Of a DNA stretch of 64,000 nucleotides, positions 56,040 to 64,000 are shown in pieces. The stretch is from positions 2,976,001-3,040,000 of the forward strand of contig NZ_JAHOOZ010000001.1 in assembly GCF_019075875.1 (NCBI RefSeq). The letters are read 5' to 3'. How positions within the stretch are numbered: the stretch's first letter is position 1; every line of letters starts with the position of its first letter. This stretch comes from Novosphingobium sp. G106. GTDB lineage: Bacteria; Pseudomonadota; Alphaproteobacteria; Sphingomonadales; Sphingomonadaceae. The translations under genes were made by a program, and so were the position numbers. Under the pieces are notes generated by a model. That model worked only from the letters and a program-made list of their open reading frames with translations, was not told where the DNA came from and did no database searches.

Positions 56040-57355
56040 TAAGAGCGGCTCATCGCGCCCAGCAGCCCATCGACCGGAATGCTGGCAAAGCGGGTGATGC
56101 TGTCGGCCACCGCGAAGGGGAGCAGCAGTGTGCGGTCGTGCACCATCCCGCCGCAGCTGTAGACGACGTTGGGAACATAGCCGTCGCGCCCGCCAACCGG
56201 CGTCGGCCGCAGCAGCGGCGATCGCAAGCGGGCAATCACTCTGAAGGGATCGCGCCTGTCGAGCAGGCAGGCCCCCATCGCATAGCTGCGGACAGGCCCG
56301 ACGGCGTGGGTCAGCACGAGCCAGCCTTCGTCGATTTCGATCGGCGAGCCGCAATTGCCGAGTTGCACGAATTCCCACGGCTCGGCGGGTTCGAGCAGCT
56401 TGGCGCCTTCGTCCCAGCGATAGGGGTCGTCGGACCGGAGCAGCCAGACATTCTCCTGGTCCTGGCGGCTCAGCATCAGATACTGGCCGTCGACCTTGCG
56501 CGGGAACAGCGCCATGCCCTTGCCGGTGGCGAGCCGCCCCTTGAGCCGGCGGAACTGAACCTCCTTGCCCCGCGCCCGGTGCAGCATTTCCGGCCGGGCT
56601 TCCCGGCCGTCGTAAGCCGTATAGGTGCCATAGATCTGCCTGGTCCCATCATCGTCCGCGAAGACGACCAGCCGCATGTCCTCGATGCCCTGGCTCTGGC
56701 TAGGCGTGATGGGGAAGATCACCATTTCCGAAAGCGGCCGGTCCTCCGCCGCCACGAGATGGGTTATCGTTTCGTCGCCGTCGCCCTCGGTGGAAGCCTC
56801 GCGCAGCAGCGTGCCCTCGTTGCCGGCGGGATCGATCTCGAAGCCGGTGGCCGCGCTCCAGCGCCCGGTGCGGAAGGTGACCGACGAAACGTGCCCCTCG
56901 CCAACCGCGCGCAGACCGAGCACGAACTGCACCCTGCCGTCGGGCAGGAGCGGGTTTTCCAGCTTTGGGATCATGCTGGGATTGAACAGCGCCGCCGCCT
57001 CGAACGAATATTCGCCGCAGAAATAGGCGGCGATCAGCTGCCTGCGTTCATCACTGACGACGCACGGCGCGAAGGCCGTCCCGTTCACTTCGTCGAACCG
57101 GCGAAGCAGATAGCGCTCGGGCTGCTGGACCCGGCCGCGCATCGTTTCCAGCAGCGGCTCGAGAATGCGGCGCATGCCTCCATCCGAAAGCGCGAGCACG
57201 CGATCGACGATCCGCTGGGGACGGGGACGCGCGGGATCGGCATATTCGCGCGGGTCCTGGGGCACGAAAGGCCGGATGATCGTGCGCCCGGAATTGGGAC
57301 GCAGAGTCACGTCCGAAAGCGTGACGATATCCGTGATGTCAGCCAGCTGCTCCAT
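56036..57355 (-). CDS. GH130-like glycosidase/phosphorylase family protein
   Basis: About 439 residues from the ATG at 57355, with GGAGAGGG upstream; an in-frame ATG at 57382 is an alternative. The sequence forms a five-bladed beta-propeller: EVNGTAFAPCVVSDERRQ, PSMIPKLENPLLPDGRVQF, IEDMRLVVFADDDGTRQIY (with the conserved EDMRL/EDPR-type motif), GSPIEIDEGWLVLTHAVG and VVYSCGGMVHDRTLLLPFAV. Family members phosphorolyse beta-mannosides (mannosyl-glucose or mannobiose) or hydrolyse them. The exact substrate is unknown; location in the sugar-phosphate cluster supports a carbohydrate role. Confidence 0.82.
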   Translation of the reverse strand: MEQLADITDIVTLSDVTLRPNSGRTIIRPFVPQDPREYADPARPRPQRIVDRVLALSDGGMRRILEPLLETMRGRVQQPERYLLRRFDEVNGTAFAPCVVSDERRQLIAAYFCGEYSFEAAALFNPSMIPKLENPLLPDGRVQFVLGLRAVGEGHVSSVTFRTGRWSAATGFEIDPAGNEGTLLREASTEGDGDETITHLVAAEDRPLSEMVIFPITPSQSQGIEDMRLVVFADDDGTRQIYGTYTAYDGREARPEMLHRARGKEVQFRRLKGRLATGKGMALFPRKVDGQYLMLSRQDQENVWLLRSDDPYRWDEGAKLLEPAEPWEFVQLGNCGSPIEIDEGWLVLTHAVGPVRSYAMGACLLDRRDPFRVIARLRSPLLRPTPVGGRDGYVPNVVYSCGGMVHDRTLLLPFAVADSITRFASIPVDGLLGAMSRSY

Positions 57356-57547
57356 TGCGCGATGTCCCTCTCCGCCTGCCATGGCATGCGGAATGAACGC
57401 CCTGCATCACCTACCGTGCCGGCCTTCGTCGGGGTATCGGGTCTATTGCGGAGCAGGCCTCTTCTCAAACGACCGGCCGGCGTCCGCCGTGTGACGGCCA
57501 GCGCGGGACGGTTGCTCGATGGCCCGCACCATGGCTATGGCCGCGCC

Positions 57548-58126
57548 ATGCACATCCTCTCCCGCGCTCTGCCGCGCCTCGCCCCTTTTGCCGTCCTGAC
57601 CCTGGCGATGGCGCCCCTGCCCGCTGCCGCGGCAACAGCGCGCGCGCTAGCGGCGCCAGCGGCAACGACGGACATCATCGCGCTACCGCTCAACCCGATC
57701 CTGCCCGCTGGCCAGCGCCTCTGCGCGGCCAAGACCGAGGCGGGCCTAGGCTATACCATGCTCCGCCCGGCGACCGGCTCCAAGCCTACCGAAGCCGACT
57801 TCGTGCTGGTCAACTACATCGGTTACCTGGCTGCAACCGGGGCGGTGTTCGATCAGGGAACGCAGGCCGCCTTTCCCGTCAGCGGCGTGATCCCGGGCTT
57901 CTCCAAGGGGCTGCAGATGCTGGCCAAGACCGGTATCGCCCGCTTCTGCATCCCCGCCGCGATGGGCTATGGCCCGCAGGGTTCGGGGCCGATCCCGGCC
58001 AATTCCGACCTCGTGTTCCAGGTCGAACTGGTCGACTACAAGACCGCCGCGGAAGTCGAGGCGATGCGCAAGGCCAGTGCGGAAGGCTCGGGCGCGCCGG
58101 CCGGAGCTACCGCACCTTCGCAGTAA
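57548..58126 (+). CDS. FKBP-type peptidyl-prolyl cis-trans isomerase, exported
   Basis: 192 residues from the ATG at 57548, with a Sec signal (LAPFAVLTLAMAPLPAAAA). FKBP domain (about 68-168): VLVNYIGYLAATGAVFDQ, FPVSGVIPGFSKGLQML, FCIPAAMGYGPQGSGPIPAN, DLVFQVELVDY. It folds or chaperones periplasmic proteins. The C-terminus is a short Ala/Gly-rich tail. No near neighbour in the same direction. Confidence 0.92.
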   Translation: MHILSRALPRLAPFAVLTLAMAPLPAAAATARALAAPAATTDIIALPLNPILPAGQRLCAAKTEAGLGYTMLRPATGSKPTEADFVLVNYIGYLAATGAVFDQGTQAAFPVSGVIPGFSKGLQMLAKTGIARFCIPAAMGYGPQGSGPIPANSDLVFQVELVDYKTAAEVEAMRKASAEGSGAPAGATAPSQ

Positions 58127-58141
58127 GCGCTCAGGCGGTCG

Positions 58142-59317
58142 TCACACCGCCTCGAGGATCATCGCGTTCGCCTGGCCGCCGCCCTCGCACATCGTCTGGA
58201 GGCCATAGCGCACGCCGCGGGCGCGCATCTCGTGGACCAGCGTCGCCATCAGCTTCGTGCCGCTGGCGCCGAGCGGATGGCCGAGCGAGATCGCGCCGCC
58301 GTTGACGTTGAGCCTGGCGGGATCGGCTTCGAGCATCTTCAGCCAGGAGAGCGGAACCGGAGCGAAGGCCTCGTTCACTTCGTAGAGGCCGATGTCCTGG
58401 ATCGACAGGCCGGTCTTGGCCAGCAGCCGCTGCGTCGCCGGGACGGTCTCGTCGAGCATCATCACCGGATCGCCCGCTGTCACGATGGCCGAATGGATTC
58501 GCACGAGCGGGGTCAGGCCATAGCGCTTCACCGCCTCTCCCGAGGCGATGATGACGCCTGAGGCACCGTCGGCGATCTGGCTCGAGCTCGCCGCGGTGAT
58601 CGCGCCGCCCTCGCGCAGCGTCCTGAGCGCGATCATCGCTTCGAGCGAGGCATCGTGCCGGATGCCCTCGTCCTCGATGTGAAGCGCCGAGCCGGTGTCG
58701 AACGGATCGACATGCAGCGGCAGGATTTCGGCGTCGAAGCGGCCGCTGCGGGCCGCCTCGGAAGCGCGACGGTGGCTTTCCAGCGCATAGCGGTCGAGAT
58801 CGTCGCGCGTCAGGCCGTACTTGATCACCATTCGCTCGGCGCCATCGAACTGGCTGATCTCATCGACCCCGAACCGGGCGATGACGCCGCCCGGAAGCGG
58901 GCCCTCCCCGATGCCGTGCTCGGCGTAGATGCGGGTCGGCGAGCCCATGGGCACGCGCGTCATGCTTTCGACGCCGGCGGCGACGACCAGGTCCTGCATT
59001 CCCGACAGCACGGCCTGGGCGGCAAACTGCACGGCCTGCTGCGAGGAACCGCACTGCCGGTCGATCGTGACGCCGGGCACCGAAATCGGCAGCGACGAGG
59101 TCAGCACCGCATTGCGCGCCAGATCGCCCGACTGCTCGCCGCCCTGCGAAACGCAGCCCATGATGACGTCCTCGATCGCGGCGGGATCGACGCCCGCGCG
59201 CGCGACCAGGCTGTCGAGCACCGCGGCGCCGAGGCTCGCCGGATGCCAGAGAGCGAGGCGACCGTTGCGGCGGCCGCTCGCGGTGCGGACGGCTGAGACG
59301 ATATAGGCTTCCGACAT
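58142..59317 (-). CDS. Acetyl-CoA acyltransferase (thiolase)
   Basis: 391 residues. The thiolase fold has the catalytic Cys89 (TIDRQCGSSQQAV), His in LGHPLGASGTKLM and a second Cys in CEGGGQANAM. The N-terminus (YIVSAVRTASGRRNGRLAL) resembles degradative thiolases acting on long or branched (including steroid-type) acyl-CoA. CGGAG lies about 8 nt before the ATG. Second gene of a two-thiolase unit; the first gene ends 29 nt upstream. Confidence 0.9.
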   Translation of the reverse strand: MSEAYIVSAVRTASGRRNGRLALWHPASLGAAVLDSLVARAGVDPAAIEDVIMGCVSQGGEQSGDLARNAVLTSSLPISVPGVTIDRQCGSSQQAVQFAAQAVLSGMQDLVVAAGVESMTRVPMGSPTRIYAEHGIGEGPLPGGVIARFGVDEISQFDGAERMVIKYGLTRDDLDRYALESHRRASEAARSGRFDAEILPLHVDPFDTGSALHIEDEGIRHDASLEAMIALRTLREGGAITAASSSQIADGASGVIIASGEAVKRYGLTPLVRIHSAIVTAGDPVMMLDETVPATQRLLAKTGLSIQDIGLYEVNEAFAPVPLSWLKMLEADPARLNVNGGAISLGHPLGASGTKLMATLVHEMRARGVRYGLQTMCEGGGQANAMILEAV

Positions 59318-59346
59318 GGTTCAAACTCCGGGTTCGATAGGAGAAT

Positions 59347-60540
59347 TCAGGCGGCGGGGCGCTCTATGGCGATTGAAGTAGCCTCCCCGCCGCCGAGGCA
59401 GAGCGAGGCGACGCCGCGGCGCAGCCCACGGGCTTCGAGCGCATGGAGCAGGGTCACGATGATGCGTGCGCCCGTGGCGCCGATCGGATGGCCCAAGGCG
59501 CAGGCGCCGCCGTTAACATTGAGCTTTTCGCGAGGAATGCCGAGCTCCTTCGCAGCGCCCATCGCAACGACCGCGAAAGCCTCGTTGATTTCGAAGAGGT
59601 CGACTTCGTCCACCGTCCAGCCGACGCGGCCCAGCAGCTTGGCTATCGAGGGCGCGGGCGCGGTGGTGTACCATTCGGGGGCCTGCGAATGGGTGGCATG
59701 GCCGCGGATCTCGGCGAGGACCTTCAGCCCCCGTTTCTCAGCCTCGGACCGGCGCATGAGCACCAGCGCCGCCGCGCCGTCGGCATTGGCCGAAGCGCTC
59801 GCGGCGGTGATCGTGCCGTCGAGCCGGAAGGCGGGCTTCAGGGTCGGGATCCGCTCGGGCGAGACTTTCATCGGGTGCTCGTCGTCCTCGACCAGCTTGC
59901 TCCCGCCTTTCACCGGCACCTCGATCGGCGCGATTTCGGCACGGAATACGCCGCCCGAGACGGCCTCCCGCGCCCGCGTCAGCGTAGTCTGCGCATAGAC
60001 ATCTTGATCCGCGCGGGTGAATTGAAACAGTTCGACCGCAGCCTCGCCGAAATCGCCCATCGGCCGGCCACGCTCGTAAGCGTCTTCCAGCCCGTCGAGC
60101 ATCATGTGGTCGAAGATCTGGTCGTGGCCGACACGGTAGCCGCTGCGCGCCTTGGCTAGCAGGTAGGGGGCGTTGGACATCGACTCCATGCCGCCCGCGA
60201 CGATGACGTCGGCCGAGCCGGCCAGCAGCAGGTCGTGCGCGAGCATCGTCGCCTTCATTCCCGAACCGCAGACCTTGTTGATCGTGGTCGCGCCCGTCGC
60301 ATCGGGCAGCCCCGCACCGCGCGAGGCCTGCCGCGCCGGGGCCTGGCCCTGCCCGGCCGGCAAGACGCAGCCCATATAGACCTCGTCGACGTCCTCGGGC
60401 GCGATGCCCGCGCGGGCGACGGCGGACCGGATCGCATGGGCACCCAGCTCGGGGGCCTGCAGTGCCGCCAGCTCGCCCTGGAATCGCCCGAGCGGTGTCC
60501 GCACGGCCGATACGATGACGATGGGATCCATGGTCTCCAC
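59347..60540 (-). CDS. Acetyl-CoA C-acetyltransferase (thiolase)
   Basis: 397 residues from a GTG at 60540 chosen because AAGGAG lies 5 nt upstream; ATG at 60531 is the alternative. Catalytic Cys in TINKVCGSGMKATMLAH, His in LGHPIGATGARIIV and Cys in SLCLGGGEATS. It condenses or cleaves acetoacetyl-CoA in fatty-acid, ketone-body or branched-chain breakdown. The upstream region carries a cluster of CTATC..ATAG palindromes like the one before the TetR gene at 61647, so control by that TetR protein is likely. Confidence 0.92.
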   Translation of the reverse strand: METMDPIVIVSAVRTPLGRFQGELAALQAPELGAHAIRSAVARAGIAPEDVDEVYMGCVLPAGQGQAPARQASRGAGLPDATGATTINKVCGSGMKATMLAHDLLLAGSADVIVAGGMESMSNAPYLLAKARSGYRVGHDQIFDHMMLDGLEDAYERGRPMGDFGEAAVELFQFTRADQDVYAQTTLTRAREAVSGGVFRAEIAPIEVPVKGGSKLVEDDEHPMKVSPERIPTLKPAFRLDGTITAASASANADGAAALVLMRRSEAEKRGLKVLAEIRGHATHSQAPEWYTTAPAPSIAKLLGRVGWTVDEVDLFEINEAFAVVAMGAAKELGIPREKLNVNGGACALGHPIGATGARIIVTLLHALEARGLRRGVASLCLGGGEATSIAIERPAA

Positions 60541-60573
60541 GCTTGCTCCTTCCTGTGCCGGGGCTCGCCCGAG

Positions 60574-60716
60574 CAATCTACCGATAGGTTGAAATTCAAG
60601 GTGAGCATTTGCCGGCAGGAGTCAATATCTATCAATCGATAGATTGATTTAGCCTATCCATAGGTAAGCCTTGACGCTCACAAGGCCGCACCCTAACTCC
60701 CAATCTATCAGTAGAT
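60574..60716. promoter_or_regulatory. Cluster of CTATC..ATAG palindromic operators
   Basis: Four boxes between the divergent thiolase and HxlR genes: CAATCTACCGATAGGTTG (60574-60591); ATCTATC-N4-GATAGAT (60627-60644), overlapped by ATCAATC-N4-GATTGAT (60631-60648); CCTATCCATAGG (60653-60664); ATCTATCAGTAGAT (60703-60716). They share the core CTAYCNRTAG, or its spaced form, with the perfect palindrome before the TetR gene (62239-62252). Probably binding sites of that TetR regulator, acting on both divergent promoters. Confidence 0.65.
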
Positions 60717-60734
60717 ATTCAAGAACGCCCCCCG

Positions 60735-61094
60735 ATGTGGACATCGAGCGACATCACTGCAACGCCCACTCCGCGAGATAGAGATGCCGAGGCAATCTTC
60801 GCGCAGCTCTCGGGGCGGTGGGCGCTGCAGATACTCATGGCGCTCGGCGAGGGGCAGCTTCGCTTTACCGATCTTCGCCGCGCCATTCCGAAAGTCAGCG
60901 CAAACATCCTGACCGCCCGGCTCCGCGAACTCGAAGCGGCGGAGCTGGTGGAGCGCAGCACCTTGCCACCGCCGGCGGCGGCGCAGGTCTATGCGCTAGC
61001 CCCGCTCGCCAGGGAACTGGCCCCCGCCCTCGACCATCTCGCGCGCTGGAAGGAACGCCTTTCTGCTGGTACCGACTTTTCGATCGGGAGATAG
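60735..61094 (+). CDS. HxlR-family transcriptional regulator
   Basis: 119 residues. Winged helix-turn-helix typical of HxlR: LSGRWALQILMALGEGQLRF, then DLRRAIPKVSANILTARLRE. It lacks the cysteine near residue 8-12 that many HxlR/YodB redox sensors use. It is divergent from the thiolase pair, with the palindrome cluster between, and followed after 5 nt by the alkyltransferase gene, so the two are probably co-transcribed. Confidence 0.88.
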   Translation: MWTSSDITATPTPRDRDAEAIFAQLSGRWALQILMALGEGQLRFTDLRRAIPKVSANILTARLRELEAAELVERSTLPPPAAAQVYALAPLARELAPALDHLARWKERLSAGTDFSIGR

Positions 61095-61099
61095 CGACA

Positions 61100-61642
61100 G
61101 TGACCAGTCACCATGTCTTCGAGACCGCCGCCGGCTTCGCCGCGATCGGCTGGAATGCATCGGGCATCTGCAGCTTCCGCCTGCCCGCAGCATCCTCTGC
61201 GTCAGCGGAACGGGCCCTGCTCAAACGCTTCCCGGGCTCAACCCGCACCGCGCCGCCGGCAGAGATCGCCGCAATCGTGGCTCTCGCCTGTCGGTACTTC
61301 GCCGGCGAACAGGTCGACTTTTCGGCCGCGCCCGTCGACATCGGCGAGCAGGAGCCCTTCTTCGCGCGGGTCTATGCCCATGTCCGCGGGATCGGCTGGG
61401 GCGAGACGACGACCTATGGCACGGTCGCCAAGGCACTCGGCGAGGGCCCAGAGGCCGCCCGCGCGGTCGGCCAGGCCATGGCGAACAACCCCGTGCCGCT
61501 GATCGTCCCCTGCCACCGCGTTCTCGCCGCAGGCGGCAAGATCGGGGGCTTCTCGGCGCCCGGCGGCTCGAACTCGAAAGCGCATATGCTCGAATTGGAA
61601 GGCGTCGCTACTGCGCCGCCGCAAATGGGCTTCGGCTTCTGA
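61100..61642 (+). CDS. ogt: Methylated-DNA--protein-cysteine methyltransferase (Ogt-like)
   Basis: 180 residues from a GTG at 61100. The acceptor site is present as VPLIVPCHRVLAAGGKIGGF (PCHR motif), preceded by the winged helix GETTTYGTVAKALGEGPE. It removes O6-methylguanine by transferring the methyl group to the cysteine, a suicide reaction. The N-terminal domain is the short Ogt type, with no Ada regulatory domain. It ends 5 nt before the TetR stop on the opposite strand. Confidence 0.92.
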   Translation: MTSHHVFETAAGFAAIGWNASGICSFRLPAASSASAERALLKRFPGSTRTAPPAEIAAIVALACRYFAGEQVDFSAAPVDIGEQEPFFARVYAHVRGIGWGETTTYGTVAKALGEGPEAARAVGQAMANNPVPLIVPCHRVLAAGGKIGGFSAPGGSNSKAHMLELEGVATAPPQMGFGF

Positions 61643-61646
61643 CCCC

Positions 61647-62219
61647 TCAGGACAGCAGGCTGGCCGACCTGTAGCTGTCGATGATCCCGTCGAAGACCGC
61701 GACATTGCCACCGAGACCGCGGACCACCAGCTGCGCCCCTTCCATGGCCGCGAAGATCGCCATGGCGCGGGCGTCCAGCTCGTCCGTGATCATGCGTTTG
61801 TGTTTCTTCGCCAGCACGGTCCGCAGGAAGGCCTTGTGTGCCTCGGTGAACTCCTCGAGCCGCTGCTGCGCGGCCTTGGGCAGCGCGCTGACCTCTGCCG
61901 ACATCATGCCGGCCAGGCACATCCGGTTCCGGCCCACGAAGGCCGTGCGGAACAAGGTGACGTAGCCATCGATCGCCTCCTCGAAGGACAGCGCGGTCAA
62001 CGGCTCCATCCGCTCGACGAAGCCCTCGCAAAAGCGCCCGACCAGCACTTCCGCAAGATCGCCCTTGGTCGGGAAATGATGGTGTACGCTGGCGCTCTTG
62101 ATCCCGACGTCGCTCGCGAGGTCGCGAAAGCTCAGCGCGTTGTATCCGTCCGTCATGACGGTGACGGTCGCTGCGGCGATGATTGCCTCGCGAGTGTCGG
62201 TGCCTGCTGCTCTTCCCAT
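61647..62219 (-). CDS. TetR-family transcriptional regulator
   Basis: 190 residues. Helix-turn-helix at about 28-48 (ALSFRDLASDVGIKSASVHH, then HFPTKGDL) with an all-helical ligand domain (LTALSFEEAIDGYVTLFRTA, MCLAGMMSAEVSALP). A perfect 14-bp palindrome lies 20 nt before its start, and related boxes lie in front of the thiolase/HxlR pair, so it is most likely an autoregulated repressor of that locus. The ligand could be an acyl-CoA; unproven. Confidence 0.9.
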   Translation of the reverse strand: MGRAAGTDTREAIIAAATVTVMTDGYNALSFRDLASDVGIKSASVHHHFPTKGDLAEVLVGRFCEGFVERMEPLTALSFEEAIDGYVTLFRTAFVGRNRMCLAGMMSAEVSALPKAAQQRLEEFTEAHKAFLRTVLAKKHKRMITDELDARAMAIFAAMEGAQLVVRGLGGNVAVFDGIIDSYRSASLLS

Positions 62220-62238
62220 GAACCGTCACGTAATATCA

Positions 62239-62252
62239 ACCTATCGATAGGT
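62239..62252. promoter_or_regulatory. TetR operator candidate ACCTATCGATAGGT
   Basis: A perfect 14-bp palindrome 20 nt upstream of the TetR start codon, positioned to overlap its promoter. It shares the CTATC..ATAG core with the boxes at 60574-60716. Confidence 0.7.
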
Positions 62253-62265
62253 CAATGTTGTCCAG

Positions 62266-63240
62266 CTATGCGTCGATCTTGCGGGCAAAGGGGATCGAGA
62301 GGATAGCGAAGTCGAAAACCCATTCGGCTGGCCACTCGCCCGAGGTGACGGCGTCGTACCATTCCTCGATCAGAACCCTTTCGAGCTCATTGTAGACCGC
62401 CCGCGGCAACCGCCAGTCGGGCTTCACCGCCCAGAGCACCGGCTGGGTCAGTTGCGGATCGAGAATGGCCACGCCGGACAGCAGGCCGGCTTCAGCCTCG
62501 GCGCGAAAGGCGCGTTCGGGCAGGATGGCGTAATGCGCTCCTTCGCGCAGCAGCCGCTTGGTCAGCTCGATCGAATCGACCTCCATGGCGGGCACGATCT
62601 TGATCGCAGCGGCTTCGGCCGCGCGTTCGAGATTGATGCGCAGGCCCGAGCCGCCCGACGGCAGGATCAGCGGCAGTTCCTCCAGCCGGCGGAGCGCGAC
62701 CGATCCTTGGGCCAGGGCCGCGGACTGCGGCGCACCCACCAGCAGCAGCGGCTCGGACAGGACTTGCGCGCGCGACACGCGCTGCTCGGGAATGATCGAC
62801 ACGAGCACCGCCGCATCGATCAGCCGCCGCGAGAGATCGAAAGCGAGCTTGCTCGAATCCTCCTCGACGACCCGCAGGGCAATATTCGGCAGCGCCTCGC
62901 GCAGCCGGGCCACCAGGCGCCCGCCGAACAGTTCGGAGATCGCGGGCGGCATGCCGATGGTCAGCGACGCGCGGACATGGGTGGCGAAGGACCGGGCGCT
63001 GCCCAGCGCCGTCTCGATCTCGCTCAGCGGCAGTTCGAGTGCGTCCTTGAGGAACTGCCCCGTATCGGTCAGACGCAGGCCGCGCGGCGAACGTTCGAAC
63101 AGTTGCGCGCCGATTTCCGCTTCGAGGAGTTGTATCTGCCGGGTCAGTGCCGGCTGTGCGAGACCTTGATCGCGCGCCGCGCGGCTAATCGACCCCTCGG
63201 CGGCGGTCTGCAGGAATAGGCGCAGGCGGCGAAGGTTCAT
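62266..63240 (-). CDS. LysR-family transcriptional regulator
   Basis: 324 residues from the ATG at 63240; the longer frame upstream is not protein-like. Helix-turn-helix FLQTAAEGSISRAARDQGLA, PALTRQIQLLEAEIGAQLFE; the effector domain follows (VEEDSSKLAFDLSRRLIDAA, LPLILPSGGSGLRINLE). Similar to regulators of molybdenum enzymes or catabolic genes. Divergent from the molybdopterin oxidoreductase at 63356, its probable target. Confidence 0.9.
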   Translation of the reverse strand: MNLRRLRLFLQTAAEGSISRAARDQGLAQPALTRQIQLLEAEIGAQLFERSPRGLRLTDTGQFLKDALELPLSEIETALGSARSFATHVRASLTIGMPPAISELFGGRLVARLREALPNIALRVVEEDSSKLAFDLSRRLIDAAVLVSIIPEQRVSRAQVLSEPLLLVGAPQSAALAQGSVALRRLEELPLILPSGGSGLRINLERAAEAAAIKIVPAMEVDSIELTKRLLREGAHYAILPERAFRAEAEAGLLSGVAILDPQLTQPVLWAVKPDWRLPRAVYNELERVLIEEWYDAVTSGEWPAEWVFDFAILSIPFARKIDA

Positions 63241-63355
63241 GTCAGTAATATAACCAATCCGGCATATCCAGCAAACCAACATTGTATTAGCGTTATGATG
63301 AAAACTTGACGAGGCTGGGCTGGGAGCGCGGAAAGTCCGCGGACGGACCTTTGCC

Positions 63356-64000
63356 ATGGCGATTATCGAGAAGAAGTCTTTCTGCCGCATCTGCGGATCG
63401 GGTTGCGGGATCGTCGTCACGCTCGACGGCCAGCAGGCGCTCAAGGTCCGGGCCGACGAGGATCATCCGGTCTCGCGCGGCTACACCTGCCCCAAGGGGC
63501 GCGCCATCGCGACCGACCACCATCGCGCGGAGCGCCTCGAAGGTCCGATGATCCGGGTGGACGGCGAACTGCAGCCGACGACCTGGGATCGCCTGCTCGA
63601 CGATCTCGCCCCCAAGCTGAAGACTATCATCGCTACGACCGGACCGGTCGGCGTCGGCACTTTCATCGGCGGCGGCGGCTTCCTGGACGCCAGCGGTTTC
63701 TACAGCCTGCTGACCTTCGGCAAGACGATCGGCACGCCTTCGTCCTACAGCGACATGACGATCGATTCGGTGTCCAAGGCGCTGGCGGGCGAGCTGTTCG
63801 CGGGGATTTCCGGGCTGGAGCCGCGCGCGGACCTGGCCAGGACCAAGATGGTGATCTTCATCGGCACGAACCCGGTGATCTCGCACACCCGCACGATCCA
63901 GATGCATGCGCCGACCGCTGCGATGCGAGACATGCGCGCGCACGGTGCCGAACTGTGGACGATCGATCCGCGCAAGTGCGAGACGGCGATGCGATCGGAC
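63356..64000 (+). CDS. Molybdopterin-dependent oxidoreductase, N-terminal part (cut by window end)
   Basis: 215 codons of open frame run to the window edge with no stop. A [4Fe-4S] site opens the protein: CRICGSGCGIVVTLDG with Cys-x2-Cys-x3-Cys and the fourth Cys in YTCPKGRA. It is followed by the first parts of the molybdopterin domain (WDRLLDDLAPKLKTIIATTG, KMVIFIGTNPVISHTRT). This fits the formate-dehydrogenase/BisC/nitrate-reductase superfamily. No Tat signal, so cytoplasmic. The substrate cannot be told from this part. Divergent LysR gene upstream. Confidence 0.88.
   Translation, partial: MAIIEKKSFCRICGSGCGIVVTLDGQQALKVRADEDHPVSRGYTCPKGRAIATDHHRAERLEGPMIRVDGELQPTTWDRLLDDLAPKLKTIIATTGPVGVGTFIGGGGFLDASGFYSLLTFGKTIGTPSSYSDMTIDSVSKALAGELFAGISGLEPRADLARTKMVIFIGTNPVISHTRTIQMHAPTAAMRDMRAHGAELWTIDPRKCETAMRSD

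Noticed and set aside
63282..63299. TTGTAT and TATGAT as a promoter of the molybdopterin oxidoreductase
   Set aside because: The hexamers are only 6 nt apart, far from the 16-18 nt needed.

Overview
The window is a 64 kb piece of a GC-rich alphaproteobacterial chromosome. Gene content fits a free-living sphingomonad (Sphingomonas/Novosphingobium/Sphingobium type): a TorF-type porin, a NodT-type RND pump, a FixJ-like regulator with a degenerate receiver, an autotransporter, two-partner secretion, several sigma/anti-sigma pairs and a PQQ dehydrogenase. This placement comes from gene style alone, not from a marker gene. I see no rRNA, tRNA, insertion sequence, phage or CRISPR array, so this reads as core/accessory chromosome rather than a mobile island.

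Layout. 1-1284 is the end of a chemotaxis group (CheY-like, CheW, small partner), closed by a strong bidirectional terminator. 1385-9170 (minus) holds a FixJ-like regulator, a frameshifted lipoprotein PQQ dehydrogenase, a nitronate monooxygenase and a large autotransporter. 9454-13714 holds an ECF-like sigma with a proline-rich partner, a VirJ-like protein and an OmpR/EnvZ-type two-component pair. The pair overlaps tail-to-tail with a 1127-residue GH18/NodB/GT2 fusion (13655-17038, minus). 17305-25262 is a tightly coupled three-gene operon: an exported CHAT (caspase-like) protein, a TpsA beta-helix exoprotein and its TpsB transporter. 25264-32287 (minus) is a chemotaxis operon in transcription order cheA-cheW-cheY-cheB-cheR-mcp, with a second small protein/CheY unit on the plus strand (32442-33279).

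33281-39054 (minus) is a complete RND efflux operon with a divergent LysR regulator. 40293-43049 is an operon of Tat-exported metallophosphoesterase, cytochrome c, ECF sigma and zinc anti-sigma. 43099-50978 carries small envelope proteins, a TorF porin, an OmpR/EnvZ-like pair (kinase frameshifted) and a coupled carbonic anhydrase/SulP bicarbonate-type unit. 51001-58126 is a sugar-phosphate cluster: HAD phosphatase, class I FBP aldolase, phosphoketolase (broken), histidine phosphatase, GH130-like protein, FKBP. 58142-62219 is a thiolase pair plus HxlR, Ogt and TetR genes, with repeated CTATC..ATAG palindromes in the two control regions. 62266-64000 is a LysR gene divergent from a truncated molybdopterin oxidoreductase.

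A recurrent feature is disrupted reading frames. Five genes (PQQ dehydrogenase, tpsB, cheB, cheW, EnvZ-like kinase) each show a single-base gain or loss in a G/C run, while both halves remain perfectly family-like. A sixth (phosphoketolase) lacks 13 nt. The homopolymer pattern suggests sequencing or assembly error for most of them, but this cannot be decided from the sequence. The most interesting functional unit is the CHAT-TpsA-TpsB operon.
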